43,208 bases of DNA from an uncultured Porphyromonadaceae bacterium (GTDB taxonomy: Bacteria > Bacteroidota > Bacteroidia > Bacteroidales > Barnesiellaceae_A). Of the stretch, positions 14,930 to 23,999 are shown one piece after another. The stretch spans positions 1 through 43,208 of the forward strand of contig UQMR01000014.1 of the NCBI GenBank assembly GCA_900542255.1. Reading direction: 5' to 3'. Made by a program: the position numbers and the translations under genes. The notes under the pieces are model-generated. The model ran no database searches. It saw nothing but the letters and a program-made list of their open reading frames with translations, and had not been told where the DNA came from. Positions within the stretch are counted from its first letter, which is position 1, and every line of letters starts with the position of its first letter.

Positions 14930-17401
14930 ATGAAACGTTTTTTTATCATCCTGTTGCTCGGCTTAGGTTGCATGGCGTATGCCGGAGCACAACAAGTGTG
15001 TAAAGTGAAAGGTGTAGTCACCGATGTGACAGGTGAGACAATTCCCTATGCCACTGCGGGTGCATCGCAGGGCGACAAAGTGGTGCGCCGCGTGGCTGCC
15101 AATGCCGATGGTGCCTTCACAATAGAACTCGACCGGGGTAAGAAGTATATCCTTACGGTGACTTCTATCGGTTACACTCCGCTCAACCGCGAGATTACAG
15201 TGCCTGCTGCTGCAACCTGCGACTTGGGTGTACTGACGCTTACCGCCGATACCGAGCTGGAAGAGGTGGTTGTCGAGGCCCAGAAACCCATCATAAAAAG
15301 CGATGCCGAGAAAATTACATACGACGTAAGTGCCGACCCCGAGGCCGACAACAAGATGCTCATAGATATGATGCGCAAGGTGCCTATGGTGACGGTCGAC
15401 GCCGAGGACAATGTACAGCTTAACGGGTCGACCAACTTCAAGGTGCTGGTCAACGGCAAGGAGTCGGTTATGATGAAGAACAACCTCAAAGAGGTGATGA
15501 AGAGTATGCCGGCCAACAGCGTGAAAGATATACAGGTGATTACCAACCCGTCGACCCGCTACGATGCCGAGGGTGTAGGCGGCATTATCAACATTGTCAC
15601 CACGCGCGAAAAGCTGGAAGGCCTTACCGGTTCGGTGACAGGCTACGGCGACATCATGGGTTCGTTTGGCGGCAACCTCTATCTGGCAACACAGTACAAG
15701 CGGTTTACGGCTTCGCTCAATTACAGCGGCGGGCGCTTTGTATCGAAGCAGTTTTTGAATGCCGAGAGCTACAACTATAACAATCCCGATATGTATCTCA
15801 CGAAAATGTATACCGGCGATGATCTCAATATCAACGGACAATACCATTTCCTGAGTTTCGAGAGCAGTTTCGAGCTCGATTCGCTCAATCTCTTTACCTT
15901 GGGCGTGACGGGCAATATAGGGAACTTCGGTGCAAACGGCAATCTCATGAACGACTCGTATGCGTCGGATGGTAGGGTGGTTTCCCGCTATATCGACCGC
16001 CTGTATCAAGGTAGCATGTTCGGCGGTGTGGCTGCCAACCTCGACTATCAGCACACCTTCGGAAAACCCGGGCATACGCTTGTGACGTCGTATCGTTACG
16101 AATACAATCCCAACGGCGGGGCATATAGCGACTCTATCATGTTGGACGATGACTCGTTCAATGCTCCTTATGGTGGACAGCGCAACGAGAATAGCTCTTA
16201 TGCGCAAGAGCATACGGTGCAGATAGACTATGTGAACCCTATCAACGAGAAACATTCGATAGAAGCGGGCGTGAAATATATAGGACGCCTCAATCACAGT
16301 AACGACGACTATATGATGCTCAATGAAGGTATATGGCAATCGATGAACCAGCAACAGACGCTCGACTATACGCAACAAATCCTGGCCATATATACCGGTT
16401 ATGCCTTCAATGCCGGTAACTGGGGCGCACGCGCCGGAGGCCGCTACGAGGAGACGTGGACCGATGCCATGCTCGAAAAAGCCGGCACACGGGTCGACTT
16501 TGGCAAGCCTTACGGCAACTTCGTGCCCTACGTATCGTTGAATTACAATCTCGACCCTATGCAGAGCCTGCGTCTGTCGTACACACAGCGTATCAACCGC
16601 CCCGGCATCAGTTATCTGTCGCCCTATGAGCGGTGGGTGGGTACGATGCAGGTAGAGTATGGTAACCCCGACCTGCGTCCCGAGGTGTCGCACTCTATAT
16701 CGGCAGCATACTCGCTCTTCAAAGGCGTCTTCAATCTCAACATGGAGTGGAACAGCCGTATTACCAACAACAGCATCGAGGCATACGATTTTGTCGAGGC
16801 CTCTACCGGTACGATACACAGCACATACGACAATATAGGCCGGACACAGTCGCATGGCATGTCGCTCTACGTATCGGGGCAGCTTTCGCCCAAGTTCAGC
16901 TATTACAGCAATATGGGTGCCCGGTATGTCATCTATAAAGCCCCCTCGCTGCAACTCGAAAACGACGGCTGGCAGGCTCATGCCAACCTCGGTATCCAGT
17001 GGACGGCATGGAAAAGCGGTACGATAAGCGTCAACGGCGGTGTGGGCACTCCGTGGGTAGGCCTGCAAAACAGGGGAACGTTGCCGTGGTATTACTACGG
17101 GCTGGGCATTACGCAACGCTTCTTCGATGATAAATTGAAGATTACCCTCTCGGGCAACAACCTTTTCAACCGCTACTATCGCTTTAACAACATAACGTAT
17201 GGCGACGGGTTCAAGACTATCTCTGAGGGGGGTAACGTAGCCCGCAACGTGCAGCTCAGCATTACCTATACGTTCGGCAAACTCGATGCGCAAGTGAAGA
17301 AGGCCAACCGCAGTATCGTCAACAACGATGTGATGGAGGGTGGCTCGCAAGGCGGTCTGACCGGCGGCTCGCCGCAAGGCGGCATGACCGGCGGGCGATA
17401 A
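14930..17401 (+). CDS. TonB-receptor-like outer-membrane beta-barrel protein with carboxypeptidase-regulatory N-terminus
   Basis: An 823-residue outer-membrane protein. A signal peptide (about 1-20, ending GAQ) is followed by a carboxypeptidase-regulatory-like domain (25-105, VKGVVTDVTGETIPYATA). A plug-like domain (about 115-225) contains ELEEVVVEAQKP and GVGGIINIVTTR. A large barrel follows, with many alternating aromatic strands. The barrel closes around ARNVQLSITYTFGK. About 40 residues of Gly/Gln-rich tail follow it, which is unusual because the barrel-assembly signal normally ends the protein. There is no SusD partner, so a nutrient-uptake pair is not evident. The architecture fits the OMP_b-brl_3 group. 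Adjacency to the GntR/ABC unit hints at envelope remodelling but this is inference. Confidence 0.9.
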   Translation: MKRFFIILLLGLGCMAYAGAQQVCKVKGVVTDVTGETIPYATAGASQGDKVVRRVAANADGAFTIELDRGKKYILTVTSIGYTPLNREITVPAAATCDLGVLTLTADTELEEVVVEAQKPIIKSDAEKITYDVSADPEADNKMLIDMMRKVPMVTVDAEDNVQLNGSTNFKVLVNGKESVMMKNNLKEVMKSMPANSVKDIQVITNPSTRYDAEGVGGIINIVTTREKLEGLTGSVTGYGDIMGSFGGNLYLATQYKRFTASLNYSGGRFVSKQFLNAESYNYNNPDMYLTKMYTGDDLNINGQYHFLSFESSFELDSLNLFTLGVTGNIGNFGANGNLMNDSYASDGRVVSRYIDRLYQGSMFGGVAANLDYQHTFGKPGHTLVTSYRYEYNPNGGAYSDSIMLDDDSFNAPYGGQRNENSSYAQEHTVQIDYVNPINEKHSIEAGVKYIGRLNHSNDDYMMLNEGIWQSMNQQQTLDYTQQILAIYTGYAFNAGNWGARAGGRYEETWTDAMLEKAGTRVDFGKPYGNFVPYVSLNYNLDPMQSLRLSYTQRINRPGISYLSPYERWVGTMQVEYGNPDLRPEVSHSISAAYSLFKGVFNLNMEWNSRITNNSIEAYDFVEASTGTIHSTYDNIGRTQSHGMSLYVSGQLSPKFSYYSNMGARYVIYKAPSLQLENDGWQAHANLGIQWTAWKSGTISVNGGVGTPWVGLQNRGTLPWYYYGLGITQRFFDDKLKITLSGNNLFNRYYRFNNITYGDGFKTISEGGNVARNVQLSITYTFGKLDAQVKKANRSIVNNDVMEGGSQGGLTGGSPQGGMTGGR

Positions 17402-17480
17402 TGGCGCCGCCCCCTGTGTGGGTAAATAGGAAAAGAAGAATATATTTGATTCTCATACATTCTCATATTAGTAAGAAAAG

Positions 17481-17512
17481 ATATGGCGTACTCCGTGAGG
17501 AGTGCGCCATAT
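17481..17512. terminator. Hairpin between convergent barrel and TPR genes
   Basis: A 14-bp stem with one G-T pair (17481-17494 with 17499-17512) and a GTGA loop lies 80 bases after the barrel gene stop. The flanks are AT-rich (tgttatat to the right, cttttctt on the leftward strand), consistent with use in both directions. The rest of 17402-17623 shows nothing recognisable. Confidence 0.7.
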
Positions 17513-17623
17513 TGTTATATGAGGCGATGCGAGTCGCGTCGTTGCCTGTCGTTTGCATTCCGGGGGAGAGGGGCCGTATGAAGTTGCTCCTTGACCGTCC
17601 TCTGTCGGCCGGCGGCAGGGGCT

Positions 17624-19849
17624 CTATGCGTTTGTACCCTTTTTTTCGTTGGCCTGGTATAATACCTGGTCGTAGAGGATGGGTATCTCATCGGCCGGGA
17701 TACCGGCATGAAGGAGGTCGGGGGTATCCTGCTCGAAACTTTGGGCAAATCGCTCGGCATTGCCTCCATCGTTTTCGATGCTTGCCAGATAGAGTTCGAG
17801 GGCTTTCTTGATATGGCCCATTGCAAAAGCCACATGTCCGGCGTTGAGGAAGTCTTGGGCGTTGGGCTTGTCATCGAGTATTCTGGTATAGTATTGCCAT
17901 GCCTGTTCTTTCTTGTCGGCAAGGAACGAACACCAGGCGATGGGGCGTCGGGCTTTGGTGCCTTTGGTGTCGAGGTAATCGACCTTGAAGTAGTATTGCA
18001 GTGCCTTGTCGTACTGTTTCAGTTCCAGATAGCAGTGCCCGATGTTGAGGTTGACCGACAGGTTGTCGGGGGCGACCTTCTCGGCGCGCGAGAAGTATTC
18101 GAGTGCCTTGTCGGTCTTTTTCATATAGCGGTAGCAGGTGGCAATGTGTCGCAAAGTCCACAGATGGTCGGGTTTTATCAGGTCGGCTTTCAGATAGTAT
18201 TCGAGAGCCACCTCGTAGTTGTCGGTCGATTGGAAGCAGAACCCTGTCTTCTGATACAGCTCGCTGTCTATAAAGTTATTGCCGGTGAGCATGACAAAGA
18301 TATAGGCGGCATCGGCATAGTACTCGCGTTTGAAAAAATATTCACCCAGCAGGCGCATTAGCTCTTCGTTGCCGGTGATAGGCGCAAGAGACTCTATCTG
18401 CATCAGCTCCTCGATGGAGATGGAGAAGAGGTCGCGGAACTCGCCGCGGCGCGGGAAGAGTTTTGCGAACCTGTACAGGTCTTGCAGATATCGGTTCGAT
18501 ATATTCTCGCGTTCTTTCTCTTGCGCGTATAGTTCGGTTTTCGATAATTCTTGCAAAGCGGCGGTCTCTTCTTTGAATTGCGACGTTACCATGCGGCGCT
18601 GAGCCTCGGGTACTTGCAACAGAGAGAGGCAGAATGAGTATTTGTCAGAGTTGCAGAGGAACCCCGAAGAGCTTATCATGCGGACGAGGTGGTTGCTTTG
18701 TTCTTTTCCCCCGAATAGTGAGCCCAGAGCCGTGTGTTCCGGTACGAAAGGAAGGAACCAGTTGGCGATTTCGTTGAAAAACCCAAACCCTTTCAGGTGT
18801 GAGAAGGTGCCCATGAAGACATCGGCGCCCTCCATTTGCAGGTCGTTTATCTCCCGCAGGCTGTCGGCGATACCCGAGCGGTCGATGATTTCCTGCCATT
18901 CGGGGTTCCGTTCGAGCGATTCGAGGTCGTTGAGGGCATCGTCTTCCTTAATCTTTTTATAGAGAGTCGGGCTTATCTTCATCATTTGGGGAAGCACCTC
19001 TTCGTTGAGTTTGCGTACGATTTTTTCTGTATCGCGGCTGCGGATGAATTGCAGCAGGAGGTTGCGCATATCCGTGACGAAATGGTTGTCGTCGAGCAGG
19101 AGGCTGAGGCGGCTGTGCAGCTTTTCGTAGAGCGGCAGCCGGCGGCGATATTGTTGCAAGACGAAAAACAGCCCGCATAATGCCCTCATCTGCACCTCGA
19201 TATTGTCGTGGTGGAGGTATGTGTCTATGAGGATATTGGTCTTTTCCTCGTCGAAGGCATGTAGCAGGTTCAATGTCAGGGCCGATACCGTGAGTGCCGC
19301 CACAGGCGCGGGGATGCGTTGCGGTTGCAGGACGTTTGCCAGCAGGGCGCAATCTTCGGGCGAGGCGGGAGTATTGGTCCATACGCGGTCGAAGAAGTCG
19401 TTTGCCGCCCGCTCGGCAATCATGCGTTTGTTTCTCTCCTCGCTATCTGTGAATAGCTGTGCCAGCGATAGGTTGTTGAGAGCCTCGTCGAGTATGGCAA
19501 AGAGTTGCGTGAGGCTTTTCCCATCGTTTTGTGCCACTCTTTTCTTGCCGTAATAAAGGGTCATGGAGTCGCGTGAGAGTAGTTTCTCGCATACGGCGTC
19601 GGTAAGGCGGTAGGCCGATACGATGAGGTGGTTATACACCTGTATGCGCTCGGGGTCTTTCACGCCATCGAGCATATATTGTATCATGTAGCGGTATGAG
19701 GTCTCCAACGTTGCAAGTTCCTCGTCGATGTTCCAGTCCTGCAACTCTTCGGTGAGCTTTTTCAGCTCGGTAAAGGCTCTTTGCAGATGTTTGCCGTGGA
19801 GCGATTCGTATATTTTGTGTTGCCTGTCGGCTATTTCGTGAGACAGCAT
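17624..19849 (-). CDS. Large tetratricopeptide-repeat protein
   Basis: A 741-residue protein without signal peptide or membrane segment, so probably cytoplasmic. Residues about 1-480 are helical and unlike known enzymes. Residues about 510-690 contain consecutive TPRs, for example YEVALEYYLKADLIKPDH, DKALEYFSRAEKVAPDN and YDKALQYYFKVDYLDTKG, which usually mediate protein-protein contact. ATG at 19847-19849 (MLSHEIADRQHKIYESL) is chosen because codons further upstream encode a compositionally different, promoter-like stretch. Proteins of this size and layout recur as uncharacterised TPR proteins in Bacteroidales. Function unknown. Confidence 0.85.
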   Translation of the reverse strand: MLSHEIADRQHKIYESLHGKHLQRAFTELKKLTEELQDWNIDEELATLETSYRYMIQYMLDGVKDPERIQVYNHLIVSAYRLTDAVCEKLLSRDSMTLYYGKKRVAQNDGKSLTQLFAILDEALNNLSLAQLFTDSEERNKRMIAERAANDFFDRVWTNTPASPEDCALLANVLQPQRIPAPVAALTVSALTLNLLHAFDEEKTNILIDTYLHHDNIEVQMRALCGLFFVLQQYRRRLPLYEKLHSRLSLLLDDNHFVTDMRNLLLQFIRSRDTEKIVRKLNEEVLPQMMKISPTLYKKIKEDDALNDLESLERNPEWQEIIDRSGIADSLREINDLQMEGADVFMGTFSHLKGFGFFNEIANWFLPFVPEHTALGSLFGGKEQSNHLVRMISSSGFLCNSDKYSFCLSLLQVPEAQRRMVTSQFKEETAALQELSKTELYAQEKERENISNRYLQDLYRFAKLFPRRGEFRDLFSISIEELMQIESLAPITGNEELMRLLGEYFFKREYYADAAYIFVMLTGNNFIDSELYQKTGFCFQSTDNYEVALEYYLKADLIKPDHLWTLRHIATCYRYMKKTDKALEYFSRAEKVAPDNLSVNLNIGHCYLELKQYDKALQYYFKVDYLDTKGTKARRPIAWCSFLADKKEQAWQYYTRILDDKPNAQDFLNAGHVAFAMGHIKKALELYLASIENDGGNAERFAQSFEQDTPDLLHAGIPADEIPILYDQVLYQANEKKGTNA

Positions 19850-20096
19850 AATAGTATGGTTTAGACTGTATAACAATATTCGGCCCCGATAGTGCGGCAG
19901 TGCCGGGCAAAATCTTTTTGGGGCATTCCCGAGATGTTTCCGATATAATTTGCCGCACCTGCCGGGGGCTTCACTTCCTCTCGGTAAAGGTAGTAATTTT
20001 TTTTGAAAGGCGAGAGCCTTTCCTCCGGTATGGGAGAGCGGTGAGATAAAAAAGCTCCTGTGGCAGATATGCTGCATGGAATCGGATAAAAAAGCA

Positions 20097-20104
20097 TATC
20101 TTTG
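20097..20104 (+). promoter_or_regulatory. -7 box of the pectate-lyase-like gene
   Basis: TATCTTTG lies 22 bases upstream of the ATG at 20126; the start point would be near 20110, giving a very short leader. No -33 TTTG is found at 19-21 bases. Confidence 0.6.
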
Positions 20105-20125
20105 CAGGGTTAAACTATAACTATC

Positions 20126-22747
20126 ATGAAAAACTTATTGGTATCGCTTTTATTGCTTTTGTCGGGCATTTCAATGCCGTTTTATGCACAGACTCCGGCA
20201 TTCCCCGGAGCCGAGGGCTTCGGCCGGTATACCGTGGGCGGCCGCGGCGGTGATGTATATCGTGTGACGACACTCGAAGATAACAACATGCCCGGCTCGT
20301 TGCGCTATGCCGTGAAGCAGAAAGGGGCAAGGACAATAATCTTTGACGTCTCGGGTACTATCTTCCTGAACGGGGAGTTGAAAATACAGAACGATTATAT
20401 AACAATCGCCGGACAGACGGCTCCCGGCGACGGCATTTGCATTGCCGGTTATCCGGTCGTGATAGCCGCCGACGATGTAATCATACGTTACGTGCGGTTC
20501 CGTATGGGCGATGACAATGCCGTAGAGGCCGATGCCCTCGGCGGAATGGACCATAGGAATACCATCATAGACCACTGTTCGGTAAGTTGGAGTACCGATG
20601 AGTGCTGCTCGGTATATGGCAACGAGAATATGACAATGCAGTGGTGTATTATCTCGGAGAGCCTCCGTCTCTCGGTACATGGCAAGGGGGCACATGGTTA
20701 CGGTGGTAATTGGGGAGGGAATAAAGCATCGTACCATCACAACCTCATGGCGCATCACGACAGCCGCACGCCCCGCCTGGGCCCACGTGCCGGTACGCAG
20801 CTGAACGAGTGGATGGATTTCCGCAACAATGTCATATATAACTGGGGCGCCAACAACGGATGCTATGGTGGCGAGGCGATGAAAGTGAATATAATAAACA
20901 ACTATTATAAGCCCGGCCCTGCCACAGCCTTGGCACGCAGCAACGTACGCTATCGCATCGCCAAAGTGGGCATACGCACCACGGAGTATGTAGAGAGAAA
21001 CCCCGCTTTTGCCCCGGCACTCCACATATGGGGAAAGTTTTATGTGGCTGGCAACATAATGGAGGGGTATGACGATGTGACGGCCGACAACTGGACGAAG
21101 GGTATATACGAGCAGATTTCAAACAGCGAGTGCGACAATCTTTTTACCGATGCTACGCGCGATACCATACGCTTGTACGAACCGTTGGAAGCAGGATACA
21201 TACACACGCACTCGGCCTCCGATGCCTATGAGAAGGTATTGGCGTATGCCGGATGTTCGCTTTCGCGCGACGAGGTGGATGCCCGCATTGTCGAAGATAC
21301 CCGCAATGGCAGTGCCGCTTATGGCAACAGCGACGGCTATCCCGGATTGATAGATACACCCTATGACTTGCGTCCCTCGGATGCAGCTGCCGACTGGTCT
21401 CCGTGGCCTGAGTTGCAACAGGGTACTCCGCGTATCGACAGCGATGGAGACGGTATCCCCGATGAGTGGGAGAGGGCACACGGCCTCGACCCCGCCGATG
21501 CGGCCGATGGCAACCGGCTCAATGCCGAGGGTTATACAGCCTTGGAAGAGTATATCAACTCGCTCGTTGCCGATATTACCGAGGCTCAGTATGAAGGGGC
21601 GACGCTGGAATATATCCCCGAGGTGAAGCTCGCCGACGCCGTGGCCCGTGCCCAAGATGGCGATGTGATAGAGCTGGCAGCCGATGAGGCGGTCAACGCC
21701 ACGATTACGATAGACAAGTCGCTGACGATACGCGCCCGCGACGGTTATCGCCCGGTCTTGGAGAAGGTAAAATTTATAATGGCCGATGGCGGCAGCCTTG
21801 TTTTGGATGGCATCGTGGCGTATTATGACGAAGCAGACACCTCGGAGCCTACCCGCAATACATTTATCACGGCCAACGATATCGTCGATTTTGAGCGGCT
21901 CGAAATACGTAATTGCGAAATATACGGATATGGCGAGTCTTTCGTACAGTCTAACAATAAGGCCCGCTATGCAGTCATCGACAGGCTGTCGGTAGAGAAT
22001 ACCGTCTTGCATGATTTTTGCGAGGCTCGTGCCAACGAGCCCGTTTTCGGGTTGAAGTATGGGCGGGTATCGCAGGTGTCTCTTGCCCATACGTCGATAT
22101 ACAATTGTGCGGGTGGCGTGTTTGTCAATGAAGACCCCGACGAGGTGACGCCTTGCCCGCTTCTTTTTGATATGCGGCGGGTGACGATACTCGACTGCGG
22201 CAATGCCGCCGGCTCAGACCCCGAGAGCAAAGATATTATAGACCTCGCTCACAAGAAGGCCGCCGTGACGGCAACGGTTGCAGATTGCATCATCTCGGGA
22301 CATCCCGACAAGTCGCTGAAATTTACCGATGCCTCGGCTTCGGTACTCCACTCGTTGGTGACAAACAATGTGACAGGTGCGCTGGTAAACGATACGCGCA
22401 TCGAGGGAGAGATAACCCAATGCGATTATGACTCGTACAGCCTTGCGACCTCTCCGGCCGACATAACCGGTATAGGCGACCCCAGATGGACCCTCAACGG
22501 AGTGGGGGCTGTCACGGCTGCGCAACACGGGGCGTGCCGGTACTATACCGCCGGTGGCCGGCTCGTTATTGCCGGTATAGCACCCTCTTATACAGGAGCT
22601 GTGCTCTACGACGTACAAGGCAGGATGGTGCGGCAGGAGGAGCGGGTGAGCGGTGGCGAGGTGTCGTTTGCCATGCCGTCGCGAGGTATCTATATTGCCC
22701 GTTTGGGCGGTGAGGCCGGCTCTGCCTCGGTGAAGGTGAAGATATGA
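20126..22747 (+). CDS. Secreted pectate-lyase-like (PL1) multidomain protein
   Basis: An 873-residue exported protein. After a signal peptide (about 1-21, ending YAQ) comes a right-handed parallel beta-helix typical of PL1 lyases. It opens FPGAEGFG and continues with GQTAPGDGICIAG, DDVIIRYVRFRMGD, DHCSVSWSTDE and SRTPRLGP, the last matching the catalytic Arg region. Around 438-463, DSDGDGIPDEWERAHGLDP is a calcium-binding thrombospondin-3-like linker. Residues about 500-790 are a second solenoid resembling DUF4957/chondroitinase-B-like modules. The last 70 residues (YDVQGRMVRQ, SRGIYIARLGG) look like a type-A sorting or Ig-like C-terminal domain. Pectate is the family's usual substrate, but no SusCD pair or other carbohydrate gene is nearby. 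Confidence 0.9.
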   Translation: MKNLLVSLLLLLSGISMPFYAQTPAFPGAEGFGRYTVGGRGGDVYRVTTLEDNNMPGSLRYAVKQKGARTIIFDVSGTIFLNGELKIQNDYITIAGQTAPGDGICIAGYPVVIAADDVIIRYVRFRMGDDNAVEADALGGMDHRNTIIDHCSVSWSTDECCSVYGNENMTMQWCIISESLRLSVHGKGAHGYGGNWGGNKASYHHNLMAHHDSRTPRLGPRAGTQLNEWMDFRNNVIYNWGANNGCYGGEAMKVNIINNYYKPGPATALARSNVRYRIAKVGIRTTEYVERNPAFAPALHIWGKFYVAGNIMEGYDDVTADNWTKGIYEQISNSECDNLFTDATRDTIRLYEPLEAGYIHTHSASDAYEKVLAYAGCSLSRDEVDARIVEDTRNGSAAYGNSDGYPGLIDTPYDLRPSDAAADWSPWPELQQGTPRIDSDGDGIPDEWERAHGLDPADAADGNRLNAEGYTALEEYINSLVADITEAQYEGATLEYIPEVKLADAVARAQDGDVIELAADEAVNATITIDKSLTIRARDGYRPVLEKVKFIMADGGSLVLDGIVAYYDEADTSEPTRNTFITANDIVDFERLEIRNCEIYGYGESFVQSNNKARYAVIDRLSVENTVLHDFCEARANEPVFGLKYGRVSQVSLAHTSIYNCAGGVFVNEDPDEVTPCPLLFDMRRVTILDCGNAAGSDPESKDIIDLAHKKAAVTATVADCIISGHPDKSLKFTDASASVLHSLVTNNVTGALVNDTRIEGEITQCDYDSYSLATSPADITGIGDPRWTLNGVGAVTAAQHGACRYYTAGGRLVIAGIAPSYTGAVLYDVQGRMVRQEERVSGGEVSFAMPSRGIYIARLGGEAGSASVKVKI

Positions 22748-22784
22748 TAGGCCGGGAATAGCCCGGTAGGCATCATAAACTTGC

Positions 22785-22823
22785 AAAGGCGGTCGCTCCC
22801 GAATATGGAGCGACCGCCTTTTT
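22785..22823. terminator. Bidirectional terminator between lyase and cydB
   Basis: A perfect 15-bp stem (22785-22799 with 22807-22821) and seven-base loop. The rightward strand ends in TTTTT (22819-22823) and the leftward strand in TTTG. It serves the converging lyase and cydAB transcripts. Confidence 0.9.
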
Positions 22824-22852
22824 GTTCTGTCGGCCGTAAATTTGCCGCGGGG

Positions 22853-23998
22853 TCAGTATTTGTCGGTTGTATGTTCTATTTCGTCGGCCGTGATACGTTT
22901 GGCATTCATCTGTCGCCAAGTGTAGATGATGTAAGCTGCCACGAAAGGAATGAGCAGCGATACGGCGCTCATCACCTGCAACGTGAAGAGGCTCGATGAG
23001 CTGTTCTCTATCGTGAGCGAGCTGTCGGGCGAGGTGAGCGACGGATAGTAGGGTGTGTTGTTGTATCCGGCAAGCAGCAACAGGCATAATACGGTAAGTA
23101 CCGTGCCTATGCCGGCCCACCAGATGCCGTAGCGGTATGAAGGCGATGCAATAGTGCGTATGATGCCGTATAGCACACCTGCCACTCCTAAAAGGAAGCC
23201 GACGGCGATAAGCGGTTGTTCCAGCAGGTTGTGCAGATATTTGCAGGAGCGTTCCGTAACGGCGCCGCCCTCGGTTTCGTACCCCGTGGAGGTAAGCAGG
23301 AAGGCCACGTAGGCGAGAAATAAAACGACGAATATAATGCCGTTATAGAGTACCGCGTGGCGCGAGCGGGCATGTATCGTGGGGTCGTCGATGTTGTTGA
23401 TGAAATAGAGCGCCCCCAAAACGCGGGCGAGGAACAAGACGGCAAATCCCAGGAGCAGGTTGGGAAGCGAAGCTATCGCTTCGAGCCCGTGCAGCGGGTT
23501 GTCCCATGTAGAGATGACGGGTTTGCCCACGCTCAGCAGGTTGCCTTTGTCTATGGTAAACTCGGCTCCGGTGAAAAAGGTGCTGACCGCAACTCCCAGG
23601 AGAACCGAGCCTACCACACCGTTGATGAGCAGGAACGTGTCGTAGCTCTTGCGTCCCAAGAGATTGTTGGGCTTGGAACGGAACTCGTACGACACGGCCT
23701 GTATGATGAAACTGAACAGAATGGCCATCCACAGCCAATAGGCACCGCCGAAACTGGTGGAGTAGAAGAGCGGAAATGATGCGAAGAACGCGCCGCCGAA
23801 GACCACAAGAGTGGTGAACGTGAGCTCCCATTTGCGCCCCAGCGAATTGACCAGCATACTTTTGCGAAGCTCTTCTTTACCGATGGTCATAAGCAGTGTT
23901 TGTCCGCCTTGTACAAAAAGCAGGAATACCAGAACAGCTCCCAGCAGGGATATGAGAAACCACCAATAGTGTTGGTAGAAAGAGAAGTCGAAGTTCAT
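22853..23998 (-). CDS. cydB: Cytochrome bd ubiquinol oxidase subunit II
   Basis: CydB is the second membrane subunit of the bd-type quinol oxidase, which reduces oxygen with high affinity and conserves energy. In gut anaerobes it scavenges trace oxygen. The 381-residue product has about eight or nine hydrophobic segments. Family landmarks are the N-terminal FDFSFYQHYWWFLI, VQGGQTLLM near residue 30, VSYEFRSK near 102, and LARVLGALYFINN near 190. It starts two bases before the cydA stop ends (one intergenic base), so translation is coupled. The charged tail is normal. A small DUF4492 protein heads the same operon. Confidence 0.96.
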   Translation of the reverse strand: MNFDFSFYQHYWWFLISLLGAVLVFLLFVQGGQTLLMTIGKEELRKSMLVNSLGRKWELTFTTLVVFGGAFFASFPLFYSTSFGGAYWLWMAILFSFIIQAVSYEFRSKPNNLLGRKSYDTFLLINGVVGSVLLGVAVSTFFTGAEFTIDKGNLLSVGKPVISTWDNPLHGLEAIASLPNLLLGFAVLFLARVLGALYFINNIDDPTIHARSRHAVLYNGIIFVVLFLAYVAFLLTSTGYETEGGAVTERSCKYLHNLLEQPLIAVGFLLGVAGVLYGIIRTIASPSYRYGIWWAGIGTVLTVLCLLLLAGYNNTPYYPSLTSPDSSLTIENSSSSLFTLQVMSAVSLLIPFVAAYIIYTWRQMNAKRITADEIEHTTDKY

Positions 23999-23999
23999 A

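Noticed and set aside
14963..17377. Very long antisense open frame (804 codons) opposite the barrel gene
   Set aside because: It is the mirror of a recognised outer-membrane protein. The predicted peptide is His/Arg/Val-rich without domain or start context. Long antisense frames arise from the codon usage of this genome.
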